NCBI GenBank assembly: GCA_963725615.1
Contig: CAVRZO010000021.1
Span: forward strand, 14,452-78,451
Source: JAIQFF01 sp963725615
GTDB taxonomy: Bacteria > Acidobacteriota > Terriglobia > Terriglobales > Acidobacteriaceae
Length of the DNA: 64,000 nucleotides
Reading direction: 5' to 3'
Shown here one piece after another: positions 10,163 through 18,490 of the stretch. The notes under the pieces are model-generated. The model worked only from the letters and a program-made list of their open reading frames with translations, ran no database searches and was not told where the DNA came from. The translations under genes were made by a program, and so were the position numbers. Every line of letters begins with the position of its first letter. Position 1 is the first letter of the stretch.

Positions 10163-11950
10163 CTATCGGAAAACAATATTCAGCAGCGCAGTGGCCGCCA
10201 GGACCACCACCGCCAGTACCGCGGGCCGTTGATACCAGCCCAAGCCCTGCTGCGTGGGGCGTTCGGTAAGCGAGTACACCAGGCCCACCAGTTCCTTCTC
10301 CTCGTGCGCGCGGGTCACAAGGCTGACCACGATTGTGATCAGGAAGCAGGTGGTCCAGGCATAAATTGCGGTCCAGAAATTCTGCGCCATTTCGCTGGGA
10401 TAAACGTGCAAGGTGGCGATCCATCCGCCTTTCACGCCGGGGACGCCGCCCTGTGGCAAAGTCAGCGCGTGGTGGAGTGCGGCCGCCATGGTGCCTCCCA
10501 GCAATCCGGTGAAGGCGGCGTGACCGGTGGTTCGCTTCCAGAACATGCCCAGCAGGAAGGTCGCGAACAGCGGTGCATTCACGAAGGCGAACACCAACTG
10601 CAGCATGTCCATGATGTTGTTGAATCGCGTCGCCATGTAGGCCGTCGCCACCGACAGCGCGATGCCGAAGATGGTGGCCATGCGGCCCATCCAGAGGTAG
10701 TGCTCATCGCTGCCTTTCTTGTTGATGTACGACTGGTAGATGTCGTATGTCCACACCGTGTTGAACGCGGTCACATTGCCCGCCATGCCGGACATGAAAC
10801 TGGCCAGCAGCGCGGTGAGGCCGAGGCCGAGAATTCCAGTCGGAAAATAATGCAAGAGCATGTTGGGAGTGGCCAGGTCGTAATCGAGCTCTACGGCACC
10901 GTCTTTGTCACGGATGGGCTGGCCTGAGGCGTTCATCTTGGCCGGGATCAGTCCTCGACCCTCGGTCTGGGCCTGGATGGTTGTGTTGGCGCCCGCCAGA
11001 TGCGCCAAATTCTGCGTGGGCAGCGCAATCGCAATCAATCCCGGCAGGATTACGAGGAAAGGAAAAAGCATCTTGGGGAAGGCCGCGATAAGTGGGGTAC
11101 AGCGGGCGGAATTCATGGAGTTGGCCGCCATGGCGCGCTGGATCACCAGAAAATCCGTGCACCAGTATCCGAACGACAACACGAAACCCAGCCCCATGGT
11201 CAGGCCGAACCATTCCACGCCCAGGCGGTTGGTGTGGGGATTGCTCATGCCGAGCCAGGAGTGGGTGTAACTGGGATCAAGGTTGGCTTTCAGCCCTTGC
11301 CATCCCCCGATGTTCTTCAATCCCAGCCAGACCAGCGGAAGGAATCCGGCGACGATCAAGAAAAACTGGACGACCTCGTTGTAAATTGCGCTGGTCAAAC
11401 CGCCGAGCAGGATGTAACCCAAAACCACCAGCGCCGAGAGGACCAGGGAGAAGTGAAAGATCCAGGCCTGAGGCAGTCCCAACCAGGCAAACGGCGAGTC
11501 GAAGATGTGCAGAATCTGGATCAGCTTTGCCATTGCATACATCGAGATGCCGGAAGAGAACAGGGTCATGATCGCGAACGAGACGGCGTTCAGTCCGCGA
11601 GTCTTTTCGTCAAAGCGCAGGCGGAGATATTCGGGCACCGAACGCGCCCGCGAACCGTAGTAAAAGGGCATCATGAACACACCGACGAAGACCATGGCTG
11701 GAATCGCGCCGATCCAATAAAAATGGCTGGTGGAAATCCCGTACTTCGCTCCGGAAGCGCCCATGCCGATCACTTCCTGCGCGCCCAGGTTCGCGGAAAG
11801 AAAGGCCAGGCCAGCCACCCATGCGGGAATAGAGCGTCCCGCGAGAAAGAAATCGGTGCTGGTTTTCACGTAGCGCTTCAGCAGTGCGCCGATTCCGAGC
11901 ACGAAGGCGAAATACACGATCATGATGGTCCAATCGATGGTCCTCAACAT
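10163..11950 (-). CDS. Sodium:sugar symporter, SSS family (SglT-like)
   Basis: 595 aa polytopic inner-membrane protein with 13-14 predicted helices. It resembles the bacterial sodium/galactose transporter group: DWTIMIVYFAFVLGIGALLK at the N-terminus, DFFLAGRSIPAWVAGLAFLS, NLGAQEVIGMGASGAKYGI, PEYLRLRFDEKTRGLNA and GLTALLASFMSGMAGNVTAF. A long loop around residues 320-355 (QAQTEGRGLIPAKMNASGQP) is typical of the sugar branch. It imports galactose or glucose coupled to sodium. Neighbouring galK, galT and two beta-galactosidases make galactose the likely substrate. A LacI-type operator lies 65 bp upstream at 12015-12028. Confidence -1.
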   Translation of the reverse strand: MLRTIDWTIMIVYFAFVLGIGALLKRYVKTSTDFFLAGRSIPAWVAGLAFLSANLGAQEVIGMGASGAKYGISTSHFYWIGAIPAMVFVGVFMMPFYYGSRARSVPEYLRLRFDEKTRGLNAVSFAIMTLFSSGISMYAMAKLIQILHIFDSPFAWLGLPQAWIFHFSLVLSALVVLGYILLGGLTSAIYNEVVQFFLIVAGFLPLVWLGLKNIGGWQGLKANLDPSYTHSWLGMSNPHTNRLGVEWFGLTMGLGFVLSFGYWCTDFLVIQRAMAANSMNSARCTPLIAAFPKMLFPFLVILPGLIAIALPTQNLAHLAGANTTIQAQTEGRGLIPAKMNASGQPIRDKDGAVELDYDLATPNMLLHYFPTGILGLGLTALLASFMSGMAGNVTAFNTVWTYDIYQSYINKKGSDEHYLWMGRMATIFGIALSVATAYMATRFNNIMDMLQLVFAFVNAPLFATFLLGMFWKRTTGHAAFTGLLGGTMAAALHHALTLPQGGVPGVKGGWIATLHVYPSEMAQNFWTAIYAWTTCFLITIVVSLVTRAHEEKELVGLVYSLTERPTQQGLGWYQRPAVLAVVVLAATALLNIVFR

Positions 11951-12014
11951 GAAATGGTTCTCCTCCGTGAGTCGGTCGAGCCGGACTGAAGGCCCGTCAT
12001 TTCCAATGGGGCGG

Positions 12015-12028
12015 TGTAAACGATTGCA
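12015..12028. promoter_or_regulatory. LacI-type operator upstream of the symporter operon
   Basis: TGTAAACGATTGCA is an imperfect palindrome matching the sites at 13391 and 15984 in 12 and 11 of 14 positions. It is 65 bp upstream of the symporter start, on the minus-strand 5' side. A minus-strand TTGACA at 12044-12049 lies just beyond it, which would put the operator over the -10 region. Confidence -1.
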
Positions 12029-12065
12029 GGCCTACTGCGCCTTTGTCAATGACATTTGCTGTCAT

Positions 12066-12230
12066 TGTCATCCTGAGCGGCACGCTCGAAGGACCCCTAT
12101 GATCGGCAGTCAGCCTGCATTTCGTGGATCGCATTATTGCTCATGGCGCGGCGACCGTGGCGCTCATAGGGGTCCTTCGACTGCACAAACCGATTCGCAA
12201 GCGAATCGGTTTGTTTCGCTCAGGATGACA
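12066..12230. repeat. Inverted-repeat element with 14-bp perfect ends (TGTCATCCTGAGCG)
   Basis: The ends TGTCATCCTGAGCG (12066-12079) and CGCTCAGGATGACA (12217-12230) are perfect inverted copies. Inside are a second inverted pair (CGAAGGACCCCTAT / ATAGGGGTCCTTCG) and the hairpin CCGATTCGCAAGCGAATCGG. No ORF is present. This looks like a MITE or REP-type element. Parts recur at 14815-14840 and 35998-36111. It sits between the symporter promoter region and the galT stop. Confidence -1.
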
Positions 12231-12234
12231 GGCG

Positions 12235-13281
12235 TTATGGCTTGTCGCTCAGTGATTTCAAGTGTGCGGCTGCGCTTTCTGGAGTGATGTCACGTTGGGG
12301 CATTCCCAGCATTTCGAATCCCACCATGAATTTTCGAATGGTCGCAGAGCGCAGAAGCGGCGGATAGAAGTGGGCGTGGAAATGCCATTCATGATGCGGG
12401 TTGCCGTCCGTGGGCGATTGATGAAAGCCCATGGAATAGGGGAATGGGACATCAAAAACTTTGTCGTAAGTTGACGTCACTTGCTGCATCAACTGGGCCA
12501 GCTGGACGACTTCCGCATCATTAAATTCGGGAAACGTGCCCAGATGCCGGCGACTGCAAACCAGAATTTCGAATGGCCAGACTGCCCAGAAGGGCACCAG
12601 GGCGACGAAACCTTCGTTCTGGCAGATCACCCGAACCTGCTGCCGGTCCTCCAGTTGGACGTAATCGCACAGTAAACAAGTGTTATGTCTTTCGATGTGA
12701 ATCGCCTGGCCGGCCAGTTCCTTGGCGGGGATGTCCGGGACGGAATGGGTGGCCCAGATCTGGCAGTGGGGATGGGGATTACTCGCACCCATCATCGAGC
12801 CTCGATTTTCGAAGATCTGCACGTGGTTGATCTGGGGCATCTGCGCCAATTCGTGGAATTGGGCGGTCCAGGTACGGATCACGCTTTCAATCTCTTTTGG
12901 AGACATAGTGGCCAGAGTGAGGTCGTGGCGCGGGGAGAAGCAGATCACGCGGCACAGTCCGGGTTCTCCCTCCGCGACCAGCAATCCCCGGTTTTCCAAG
13001 TCGAGGCGGTCGTCGCGAACCCCGGGTTTGAGCGCCGCGAAATCATTGTCGAAAACGAATGTGCCGGTGTAGCGCGGATTGAGGACGCCGCCCGCCCGGG
13101 GATTTCCCGGGCAAAGGTAACAGGTGGGGTCGTACTCGGGCTCGTGTTTCGCGGCAATCTTCTCGACCTGCCCCTGCCATGGCCGTCCGGCTCGATGGGG
13201 AGAGACCAGCACCCACTCGTTGGTGAGGGGGTTTAGCCTGCGATGTGGATCTTCCGTAAGCTTCAATGACCCCCTCCGCAA
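12235..13281 (-). CDS. galT: Galactose-1-phosphate uridylyltransferase
   Basis: 348 aa. It exchanges UMP between UDP-glucose and galactose-1-phosphate in the Leloir pathway, in the cytoplasm. The active-site HPHCQ is at residues 170-174 (His172 is the uridylylated nucleophile in the family), and Zn-binding-type Cys54-x2-Cys57 lies in DPTCYLCPGNP. A second C-x2-C occurs in HNTCLLCDYV and a late HEWHFHAHFYPP gives the HIT-like histidines. Length matches the family. It is divergent from galK with 198 bp between the starts, so the two probably share control from that region, which contains an operator at 13391. Confidence -1.
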   Translation of the reverse strand: MRRGSLKLTEDPHRRLNPLTNEWVLVSPHRAGRPWQGQVEKIAAKHEPEYDPTCYLCPGNPRAGGVLNPRYTGTFVFDNDFAALKPGVRDDRLDLENRGLLVAEGEPGLCRVICFSPRHDLTLATMSPKEIESVIRTWTAQFHELAQMPQINHVQIFENRGSMMGASNPHPHCQIWATHSVPDIPAKELAGQAIHIERHNTCLLCDYVQLEDRQQVRVICQNEGFVALVPFWAVWPFEILVCSRRHLGTFPEFNDAEVVQLAQLMQQVTSTYDKVFDVPFPYSMGFHQSPTDGNPHHEWHFHAHFYPPLLRSATIRKFMVGFEMLGMPQRDITPESAAAHLKSLSDKP

Positions 13282-13354
13282 CTCGCCTTCCGTCCCTTGG
13301 GTTACAATGTACCCGACGCCTTACAGGTTTAAGACCAGGTTAAAAAGATGTCAA

Positions 13355-13383
13355 TTGACAGGAGATATCTGTCCGCCTATCTT
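13355..13383 (+). promoter_or_regulatory. Sigma-70-type promoter for galK
   Basis: TTGACA (13355-13360), a 17-bp spacer, then TATCTT (13378-13383). Transcription would start near 13390, exactly at the left edge of the palindromic operator 13391-13404, so a bound LacI-family protein would block initiation. Confidence -1.
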
Positions 13384-13390
13384 GTCATTC

Positions 13391-13404
13391 TGTAAGCGAT
13401 TACA
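13391..13404. promoter_or_regulatory. LacI-type operator at the galK start site
   Basis: TGTAAGCGATTACA, a palindrome with a central CG as expected for LacI/PurR-family sites. It overlaps the predicted transcription start of galK and lies 110 bp upstream of the galT start on the other strand. Confidence -1.
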
Positions 13405-13479
13405 TATGCGTATTTTATACTCCCAACTCAGGTTTCAGGTCCCGTTCTCGATTTGGCCCGGCATGATCATTCAGACCAT

Positions 13480-14643
13480 ATGAAGTCGGCAGAACTGGCG
13501 CGACACTTCACGGACCTGTTTGGGTCGGAACCTCGTATTTTTTCCGCCCCGGGACGGGTTAATCTTCTGGGTGAGCATACCGACTACAACGATGGCTTCG
13601 TAATGCCGTGTGCCATCGGCTTTTCCACGCGGGTTGCTATTTCTCCGCGACCGGACCACAAGCTGGTCATACGATCCGAAAATTTTCCCGAGCAGCCTGA
13701 ATTCGATCTGGAGAACCTGCCCAGCCGTGGCAAAGGTGTATGGTCGGATTACGTCCTGGGTATCGCAGTCATGCTGCGCGAGATCGGGCATCCAACGGCG
13801 GGTGCCAGCTTGCTGGTTCGCGGTGAAGTGCCCATCGGCGCGGGGCTCAGTTCCTCGGCCGCCATCGAGGTGGCCAGTGCCCTGGCCTTGATGAGCCTCA
13901 ACGGCACTCGGCTTTCGCTGCCTGAAGTGGCAAAGCTGTGCCAGAGAGCGGAGAACGTATTTATCGGCGCCCGGGTCGGCATCATGGACCAGTTCGTCTC
14001 CTGTCTCGGCCGGGCGGGACACGCGTTGCTGCTCGATTGCCGCTCCCTCGAGTTCAAGTTGATTCCCATTCCAGAGGATGTTCGCCTGGTGATCTGCAAC
14101 ACCATGGTGAAGCACGATCACGCCAGCGGCGCCTACAATCGTCGGCGCGAAGAATGCGATGAAGGAGTCAAGCTTCTGACCCGGTGGTATCCGCAGACGC
14201 GTGCTCTGCGGGATATTTCGCTGCAGCAACTCGAGCAGCACACCGGCGAGATCCCCGCGACGGTCTACAAGCGCTGCCTCCATGTTGTGACGGAAAACCA
14301 GCGCGTGCTGGAAGGCGCCAAATACCTGGGTGAGGGCGATGTGAACAAGTTCGGAGCTTTGATGCGGGAATCGCACCGCAGTCTGCGCGATCTTTTTGAA
14401 GTCAGTTGCCGGGAACTCGACGTCATGGTCGAAATCGCCGAGTCGCTGCACGGCTACCGTGGCGGCCGAATGACGGGCGGAGGATTTGGCGGATGTACGG
14501 TCAACCTGGTGAAGGCCACTGACGCCTCGCGTTTTGCCGCGCAGATCTCGGAACGATATCAAGCAGCAACCGGGATTAAGCCCGATGTCTATGTCTGCTC
14601 CGCGGCCAATGGAGCGGGTACAGATTTGAATGGCCAGGGTTAA
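13480..14643 (+). CDS. galK: Galactokinase
   Basis: 387 aa from ATG 13480; a TTG at 13453 would add nine residues but neither start has a clear ribosome-binding site. The enzyme phosphorylates galactose at C1 using ATP (GHMP kinase fold, cytoplasm). The galactokinase signature GRVNLLGEHTDYN is at residues 25-37, the phosphate-binding GEVPIGAGLSSSAAIEVASA near 115-134, and motif 3 RMTGGGFGGCTVNLV near the end. Length is typical (about 380-390). With galT it covers two of the three Leloir steps; galE and galM are not in this window. Confidence -1.
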   Translation: MKSAELARHFTDLFGSEPRIFSAPGRVNLLGEHTDYNDGFVMPCAIGFSTRVAISPRPDHKLVIRSENFPEQPEFDLENLPSRGKGVWSDYVLGIAVMLREIGHPTAGASLLVRGEVPIGAGLSSSAAIEVASALALMSLNGTRLSLPEVAKLCQRAENVFIGARVGIMDQFVSCLGRAGHALLLDCRSLEFKLIPIPEDVRLVICNTMVKHDHASGAYNRRREECDEGVKLLTRWYPQTRALRDISLQQLEQHTGEIPATVYKRCLHVVTENQRVLEGAKYLGEGDVNKFGALMRESHRSLRDLFEVSCRELDVMVEIAESLHGYRGGRMTGGGFGGCTVNLVKATDASRFAAQISERYQAATGIKPDVYVCSAANGAGTDLNGQG

Positions 14644-14872
14644 AGTTAGGGATCACTGGTTTTTTCGAAGCGCCGGTTGTGGGCGCAAGCCGCGGAGCGG
14701 CATAAGAATGTAGCCCAGGGCGCCCAGTCTTGGGTAAAGCAGCATGAAATCATATAGCCCTGAAAGGGCGGAAGAATCTCGGCGTCCGTCCGAAATGCCC
14801 TTCATCGCCGGCTGCCGATTCGCAAGCGAATCGGTTTGTTCCGCTCTGACAGATGGCTCCGGATGAGAGGTC
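14644..14872. repeat. Intergenic region with repeat fragments, no gene
   Basis: Between galK and the regulator stop, which are convergent. It contains GCCCAGGGCGCCC near 14712, TAGCCCTGAAAGGGCGG near 14755, and CCGATTCGCAAGCGAATCGG (14815-14834), the same hairpin found inside the 12066-12230 element. No supportable ORF was seen. Confidence -1.
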
Positions 14873-15865
14873 CTAGATTGCGCGAGTTGAACTTCGCATC
14901 ACCAGGTGGGTCGGAATCGAATAGTCCCGATGCGGGCTTTCTTCCTTGCGGATGAGCGCCTCGAGAGCGGCGAAAGCGGTCACCGCCAGTTGAGTTCTCG
15001 ACAGGATCACCGTGGTGAGCGGCGGCTGGGTGAGATGCGCGAACGAAATATCGTCAAACCCAATCAGCGATATGTCCCCGGGAACACGCAACCCGGCCTG
15101 AAGAATTGCACCCAGCGCTCCAATCGCGGTCAGATCATTGGAAGTGATCACGGCGGTAGGCCGCTGCGGCAATTTCAGCAGACTTCTCATGGCCATGGCG
15201 CCACCCTCGATCCGGTGGTCCCCTTTCTCGATCATGGCCTTGTCGGAGAGTCCCCGCGACTTGAGCCCGGAGAGGTACGCGTCGCGCCGCATGCGAGCCG
15301 ATTCCAGATTCATGGGCCCGGTTATGAAGGCAATTCGTCGATGGTTGAGTGAAAAGAGATGCTGCATGGCTTCGTGAATGCCCTGGGCATAGTCGATACG
15401 AATGTTGGCGCTGTGGGGGCCGGTTTTGCCGGTATCCATGAAAACGGTGGGGATGTTGCGCCGGGTGAGTTCAGCAACCAGGGCCGGGTCGGCTTCGGAC
15501 GTCATGATGGCAACACCGTCCACCTTTCGTTCGACCATGCGACGAACGCATCCCGCCATTCGCTTGGGGTTGTAGTCCGTGTTCCCGATGATGACTTCCT
15601 GGCCACGCTCCACCGCCTGATCCTCGAAACTCTTCACCAGTTCAGGATAAAAAGGATTGGTAATGTCGGAGATGATGAGCCCCAGCATGCGGCTTCTCCC
15701 CGAAACCAGGGTGCGAGCGTGGGTGTTGGGATAAAAATTCAACTCTTCGATGGCCTTACGGACACGTGCCGCGGTCCCCGGCCTCACTTTCTCCGAATCG
15801 TTGATGGTGCGCGAGACTGTAGCGGTTGAGACTTTGGCTCTTTTGGCGACTTCTTTAATGTTCAT
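14873..15865 (-). CDS. LacI-family transcriptional regulator of the galactoside locus
   Basis: 330 aa from ATG 15865 (MNIKEVAKRAKVSTATVSR); the longer open frame upstream lacks the family's N-terminal pattern. Residues 1-50 are the helix-turn-helix and hinge, with VSTATVSRTINDSEKVRPGT typical of LacI/GalR. The rest is a periplasmic-binding-protein-like sensor: LGLIISDITNPFYPELVKSF, GVAIMTSE, RRIAFITGP, TAVITSNDLTAIGAL, SLIGFDDISFAHL. It probably represses the nearby genes and is released by a galactose-type ligand. Its own start is 119 bp from the operator at 15984, so autoregulation together with the divergent GH2 gene is likely. Confidence -1.
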   Translation of the reverse strand: MNIKEVAKRAKVSTATVSRTINDSEKVRPGTAARVRKAIEELNFYPNTHARTLVSGRSRMLGLIISDITNPFYPELVKSFEDQAVERGQEVIIGNTDYNPKRMAGCVRRMVERKVDGVAIMTSEADPALVAELTRRNIPTVFMDTGKTGPHSANIRIDYAQGIHEAMQHLFSLNHRRIAFITGPMNLESARMRRDAYLSGLKSRGLSDKAMIEKGDHRIEGGAMAMRSLLKLPQRPTAVITSNDLTAIGALGAILQAGLRVPGDISLIGFDDISFAHLTQPPLTTVILSRTQLAVTAFAALEALIRKEESPHRDYSIPTHLVMRSSTRAI

Positions 15866-15983
15866 GCAAGTCCCACGAGGAAGGCCTTGAGGAGAACTCC
15901 ATTCTAGCAATGATTGCGGGGCTAAGGAATCGCGGGTCCGCACCGAAGCCGGGACAGAATCCCGTGACCGTATCAGCTTGCAT

Positions 15984-15997
15984 TGTAAGCGTTTACA
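15984..15997. promoter_or_regulatory. LacI-type operator between lacI-type gene and GH2 gene
   Basis: TGTAAGCGTTTACA, differing from the galK site by one base. Its right half (TTTACA) doubles as the -35 of the GH2 promoter, so regulator binding would exclude RNA polymerase. It also lies in the leader of the divergent regulator gene. Confidence -1.
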
Positions 15998-16020
15998 GAA
16001 ATAGCCCGATGATAGATAAT
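15992..16020 (+). promoter_or_regulatory. Sigma-70-type promoter for the GH2 beta-galactosidase
   Basis: TTTACA (15992-15997), a 17-bp spacer, GATAAT (16015-16020). The gene starts at 16065 after AGGGGAACC, giving a short leader. The -35 is embedded in the operator. Confidence -1.
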
Positions 16021-16064
16021 GCAGCTCTCAATCCGCCATAGCGGCTGACTAGCACAGGGGAACC

Positions 16065-18383
16065 ATGGACCGACGCAAATTCCTCAAGACCACTGGCACT
16101 TTCATTGCTGGCGCGACTGTCGCTCGCTCCGCCCTCGCCCACGCCGCAACCGCGCCGACAGCTGCTCAGGGACGGTTGGTTCTGCCCTTGAATCGGAACT
16201 GGCGATTTAGCCGCACGGTCGTGGAAGGGGCGCACGCGCGCGATTTCGACGACTCCAGCTACGAGCACGTCGTCATTCCTCACACCAACCTGCGCCTGCC
16301 CTGGCACAGCTTTGACGAGAAGAGCTATGAATTCGTCTCCAGCTACCGCCGCCGGTTCAAGCTTCCACCCGAAGCGCGGGGCCACCGCGTCTTCGTGGAC
16401 TTCGAAGGCGTCATGACCGCCTCGACGGTGTGGATCAACGGCGAGCGTCTGGGCGAATACAAGGGCGGTTATACGCCTTTCTCCTTTGACCTCACGCCCC
16501 ACATCGATTTTGACAAGGAGAACGTGCTGGCGGTGGATGTCGATTCCAGCGAGCGGCCTGACATTCCTCCCTTCGGCTATCAGATTGACTACCTGACTTT
16601 CGGTGGCATCTACCGCGAAGTTTCGCTCCGCATTGTGCCGGCGACGTTTATCGAGAACGTCTTTGCCAAGCCCAAGGACGTGCTGACCGACCACCCCAGC
16701 CTCGATGTGGATTGCTACATTCAGCACTCGGAGGCATCGCGCGATGCAATGACCCTCGAAGTCAGTTTGCGCGAGGGTGATCGTGTGCTGGCCAAGGGCG
16801 CGCAAACCGTTCCGCCCGCTGAGGCGAATGCTGAACCGGTTGCGCATGCGGTCCATGTCGGCAACCTTGGTTCCATAAAGTTATGGGACTTGGCACACCC
16901 CCATTTGTACACGGTGCAGGTTCGCCTGCTGCGCGGGACGCAGGCGCTGGATGAAGTGTCACGCGTTATCGGTTTCCGGGAAGCGCAATTCACCGACCAC
17001 GGTTTCGAACTCAATGGCAAAGTGATCAAGCTGCGCGGACTGGACCGCCATCAAACCTTTCCCTTTGTCGGCCAGGCGATGCCGGGCCGCGCGCAACGGC
17101 GGGACGCGACCATCCTGCGCAACAAGCTGAAGTGCAATATTGTGCGGACCTCCCACTATCCACAGTCGCGCCACTTTCTCGATGCCTGCGACCAGATTGG
17201 TTTGCTGGTGCTGGAGGAAATTCCCGGCTGGCAGCATATCGGGGACGAGCCGTGGAAGCTGATATCCATCGACAACGTGAGCCGGATGATTCGCCGCGAC
17301 TGGAACCATCCGTCCATTATTCTGTGGGGCGTGCGCATTAACGAGTCGAAAGACGATCATGACTTCTACGTCCGCACCAATGCGCTGGCCCACAAGTTGG
17401 ATCCGACGCGTCAAACCGGGGGTATCCGCTACTTTCAGGAATCGGAATTCCTCGAAGACGTGTTCACCATGAATGACTTCGGGTTTCCGCTCAAGCCGCC
17501 CAATCACTCGCGCTATCTGAACACGGAGTTTGTCGGGCACACCTATCCCACAAAAACGATTGATCAGGTGGAACGGCTTACCGAGCATACGATGCGCCAC
17601 GCTCTCATCCACGACCAGTTGGCGTCCAACCCGCAATATGCCGGAGGCATTGGCTGGTGCGCCTTCGACTACAACACGCATGGTGATTTTGGCTCCGGTG
17701 ATCGCATCTGTTATCACGGCGTCACTGACATGTTTCGCGAACCCAAGCCCGCGGCTGGCTTCTACAAATCGCAGTGCGATCCCGCGGAAGAGGTTGTCCT
17801 CGAGCCGGCGTTTCATTGGGCGCGGGGCGACGCGTCGATCGGATTTTCGAAGGCGGTCATCTGCTCCAACTGCGACCACGTGAAGCTCTACATCGCCGAC
17901 GAGCTGGTTGCGGACGTAGAGCCTGACCGGAAGACTTTTAAGCACCTTCAGTACGCGCCCTTCATCGTGGAACTGGGTGAGCTCTTTCACAAATGGGGCG
18001 ACTTGCGTCTCGAGGGCTACATTCAGGGCAAGCAAGTGATCGTCAAGAAGTACTCAGGCAAAGGCATCGACCAGAAGTTCACGCTCTTGCCCGACGATAC
18101 CAGCCTGTTCGCCGACGGAGCCGATACGACCCGCGTGGTTCTTCGCGTGACCGATGAATTCGACGCCATCCGTCCCTTCGCCAACGATGCCGTCAAGTTT
18201 GAGCTGGAAGGTCCGGCCGAACTTATCGGAGACAATCCGTTTTCCGTGGTGGGTGGAACCGGGGCGATCTGGATTCGCGCCAAGGAGCAATCCGGAACCG
18301 TGCGGCTAACTGCGCTGCATCCGGTGTTGGGCAAGCAGATGGTGGATTTTACGATTGCCGCCGCCGTTCCAGAAACCGTCTGA
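16065..18383 (+). CDS. Glycoside hydrolase family 2 (beta-galactosidase-like), Tat-exported
   Basis: 772 aa with a twin-arginine leader (MDRRKFLKTTGTFIAGATVA), hence exported. Domain order fits GH2: sugar-binding jelly roll (about 38-190, with VWINGERLGEYKGGYTPFSF), immunoglobulin-like domain (to about 305), TIM barrel from LRGLDRHQTFP (324 on), then C-terminal beta domains. Catalytic residues are placed at Glu427 (LWGVRINESKD, acid/base) and Glu488 (LNTEFVGHTYP, nucleophile). The usual G-N-E is replaced by I-N-E, so substrate range may differ from LacZ; beta-glucuronidase or mannosidase activity cannot be excluded. Context with gal genes and an operator at its promoter favours beta-galactosides. 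Confidence -1.
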   Translation: MDRRKFLKTTGTFIAGATVARSALAHAATAPTAAQGRLVLPLNRNWRFSRTVVEGAHARDFDDSSYEHVVIPHTNLRLPWHSFDEKSYEFVSSYRRRFKLPPEARGHRVFVDFEGVMTASTVWINGERLGEYKGGYTPFSFDLTPHIDFDKENVLAVDVDSSERPDIPPFGYQIDYLTFGGIYREVSLRIVPATFIENVFAKPKDVLTDHPSLDVDCYIQHSEASRDAMTLEVSLREGDRVLAKGAQTVPPAEANAEPVAHAVHVGNLGSIKLWDLAHPHLYTVQVRLLRGTQALDEVSRVIGFREAQFTDHGFELNGKVIKLRGLDRHQTFPFVGQAMPGRAQRRDATILRNKLKCNIVRTSHYPQSRHFLDACDQIGLLVLEEIPGWQHIGDEPWKLISIDNVSRMIRRDWNHPSIILWGVRINESKDDHDFYVRTNALAHKLDPTRQTGGIRYFQESEFLEDVFTMNDFGFPLKPPNHSRYLNTEFVGHTYPTKTIDQVERLTEHTMRHALIHDQLASNPQYAGGIGWCAFDYNTHGDFGSGDRICYHGVTDMFREPKPAAGFYKSQCDPAEEVVLEPAFHWARGDASIGFSKAVICSNCDHVKLYIADELVADVEPDRKTFKHLQYAPFIVELGELFHKWGDLRLEGYIQGKQVIVKKYSGKGIDQKFTLLPDDTSLFADGADTTRVVLRVTDEFDAIRPFANDAVKFELEGPAELIGDNPFSVVGGTGAIWIRAKEQSGTVRLTALHPVLGKQMVDFTIAAAVPETV

Positions 18384-18490
18384 GGGATTTACCCCTTCAG
18401 GAGAAAGGGATGTCCATTTCTGCGTTCTCCATTTGAGACCGTCGCAGGTTTCTGGCTAAAATACGTGTAATTTCACTTCGGGGGTCCGCC

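Noticed and set aside
11000..11989. 329-aa plus-strand ORF opposite the sodium:sugar symporter
   Set aside because: It has a charged low-complexity character (many Gln, His, Arg) and lies antisense to an intact 595-aa membrane protein.
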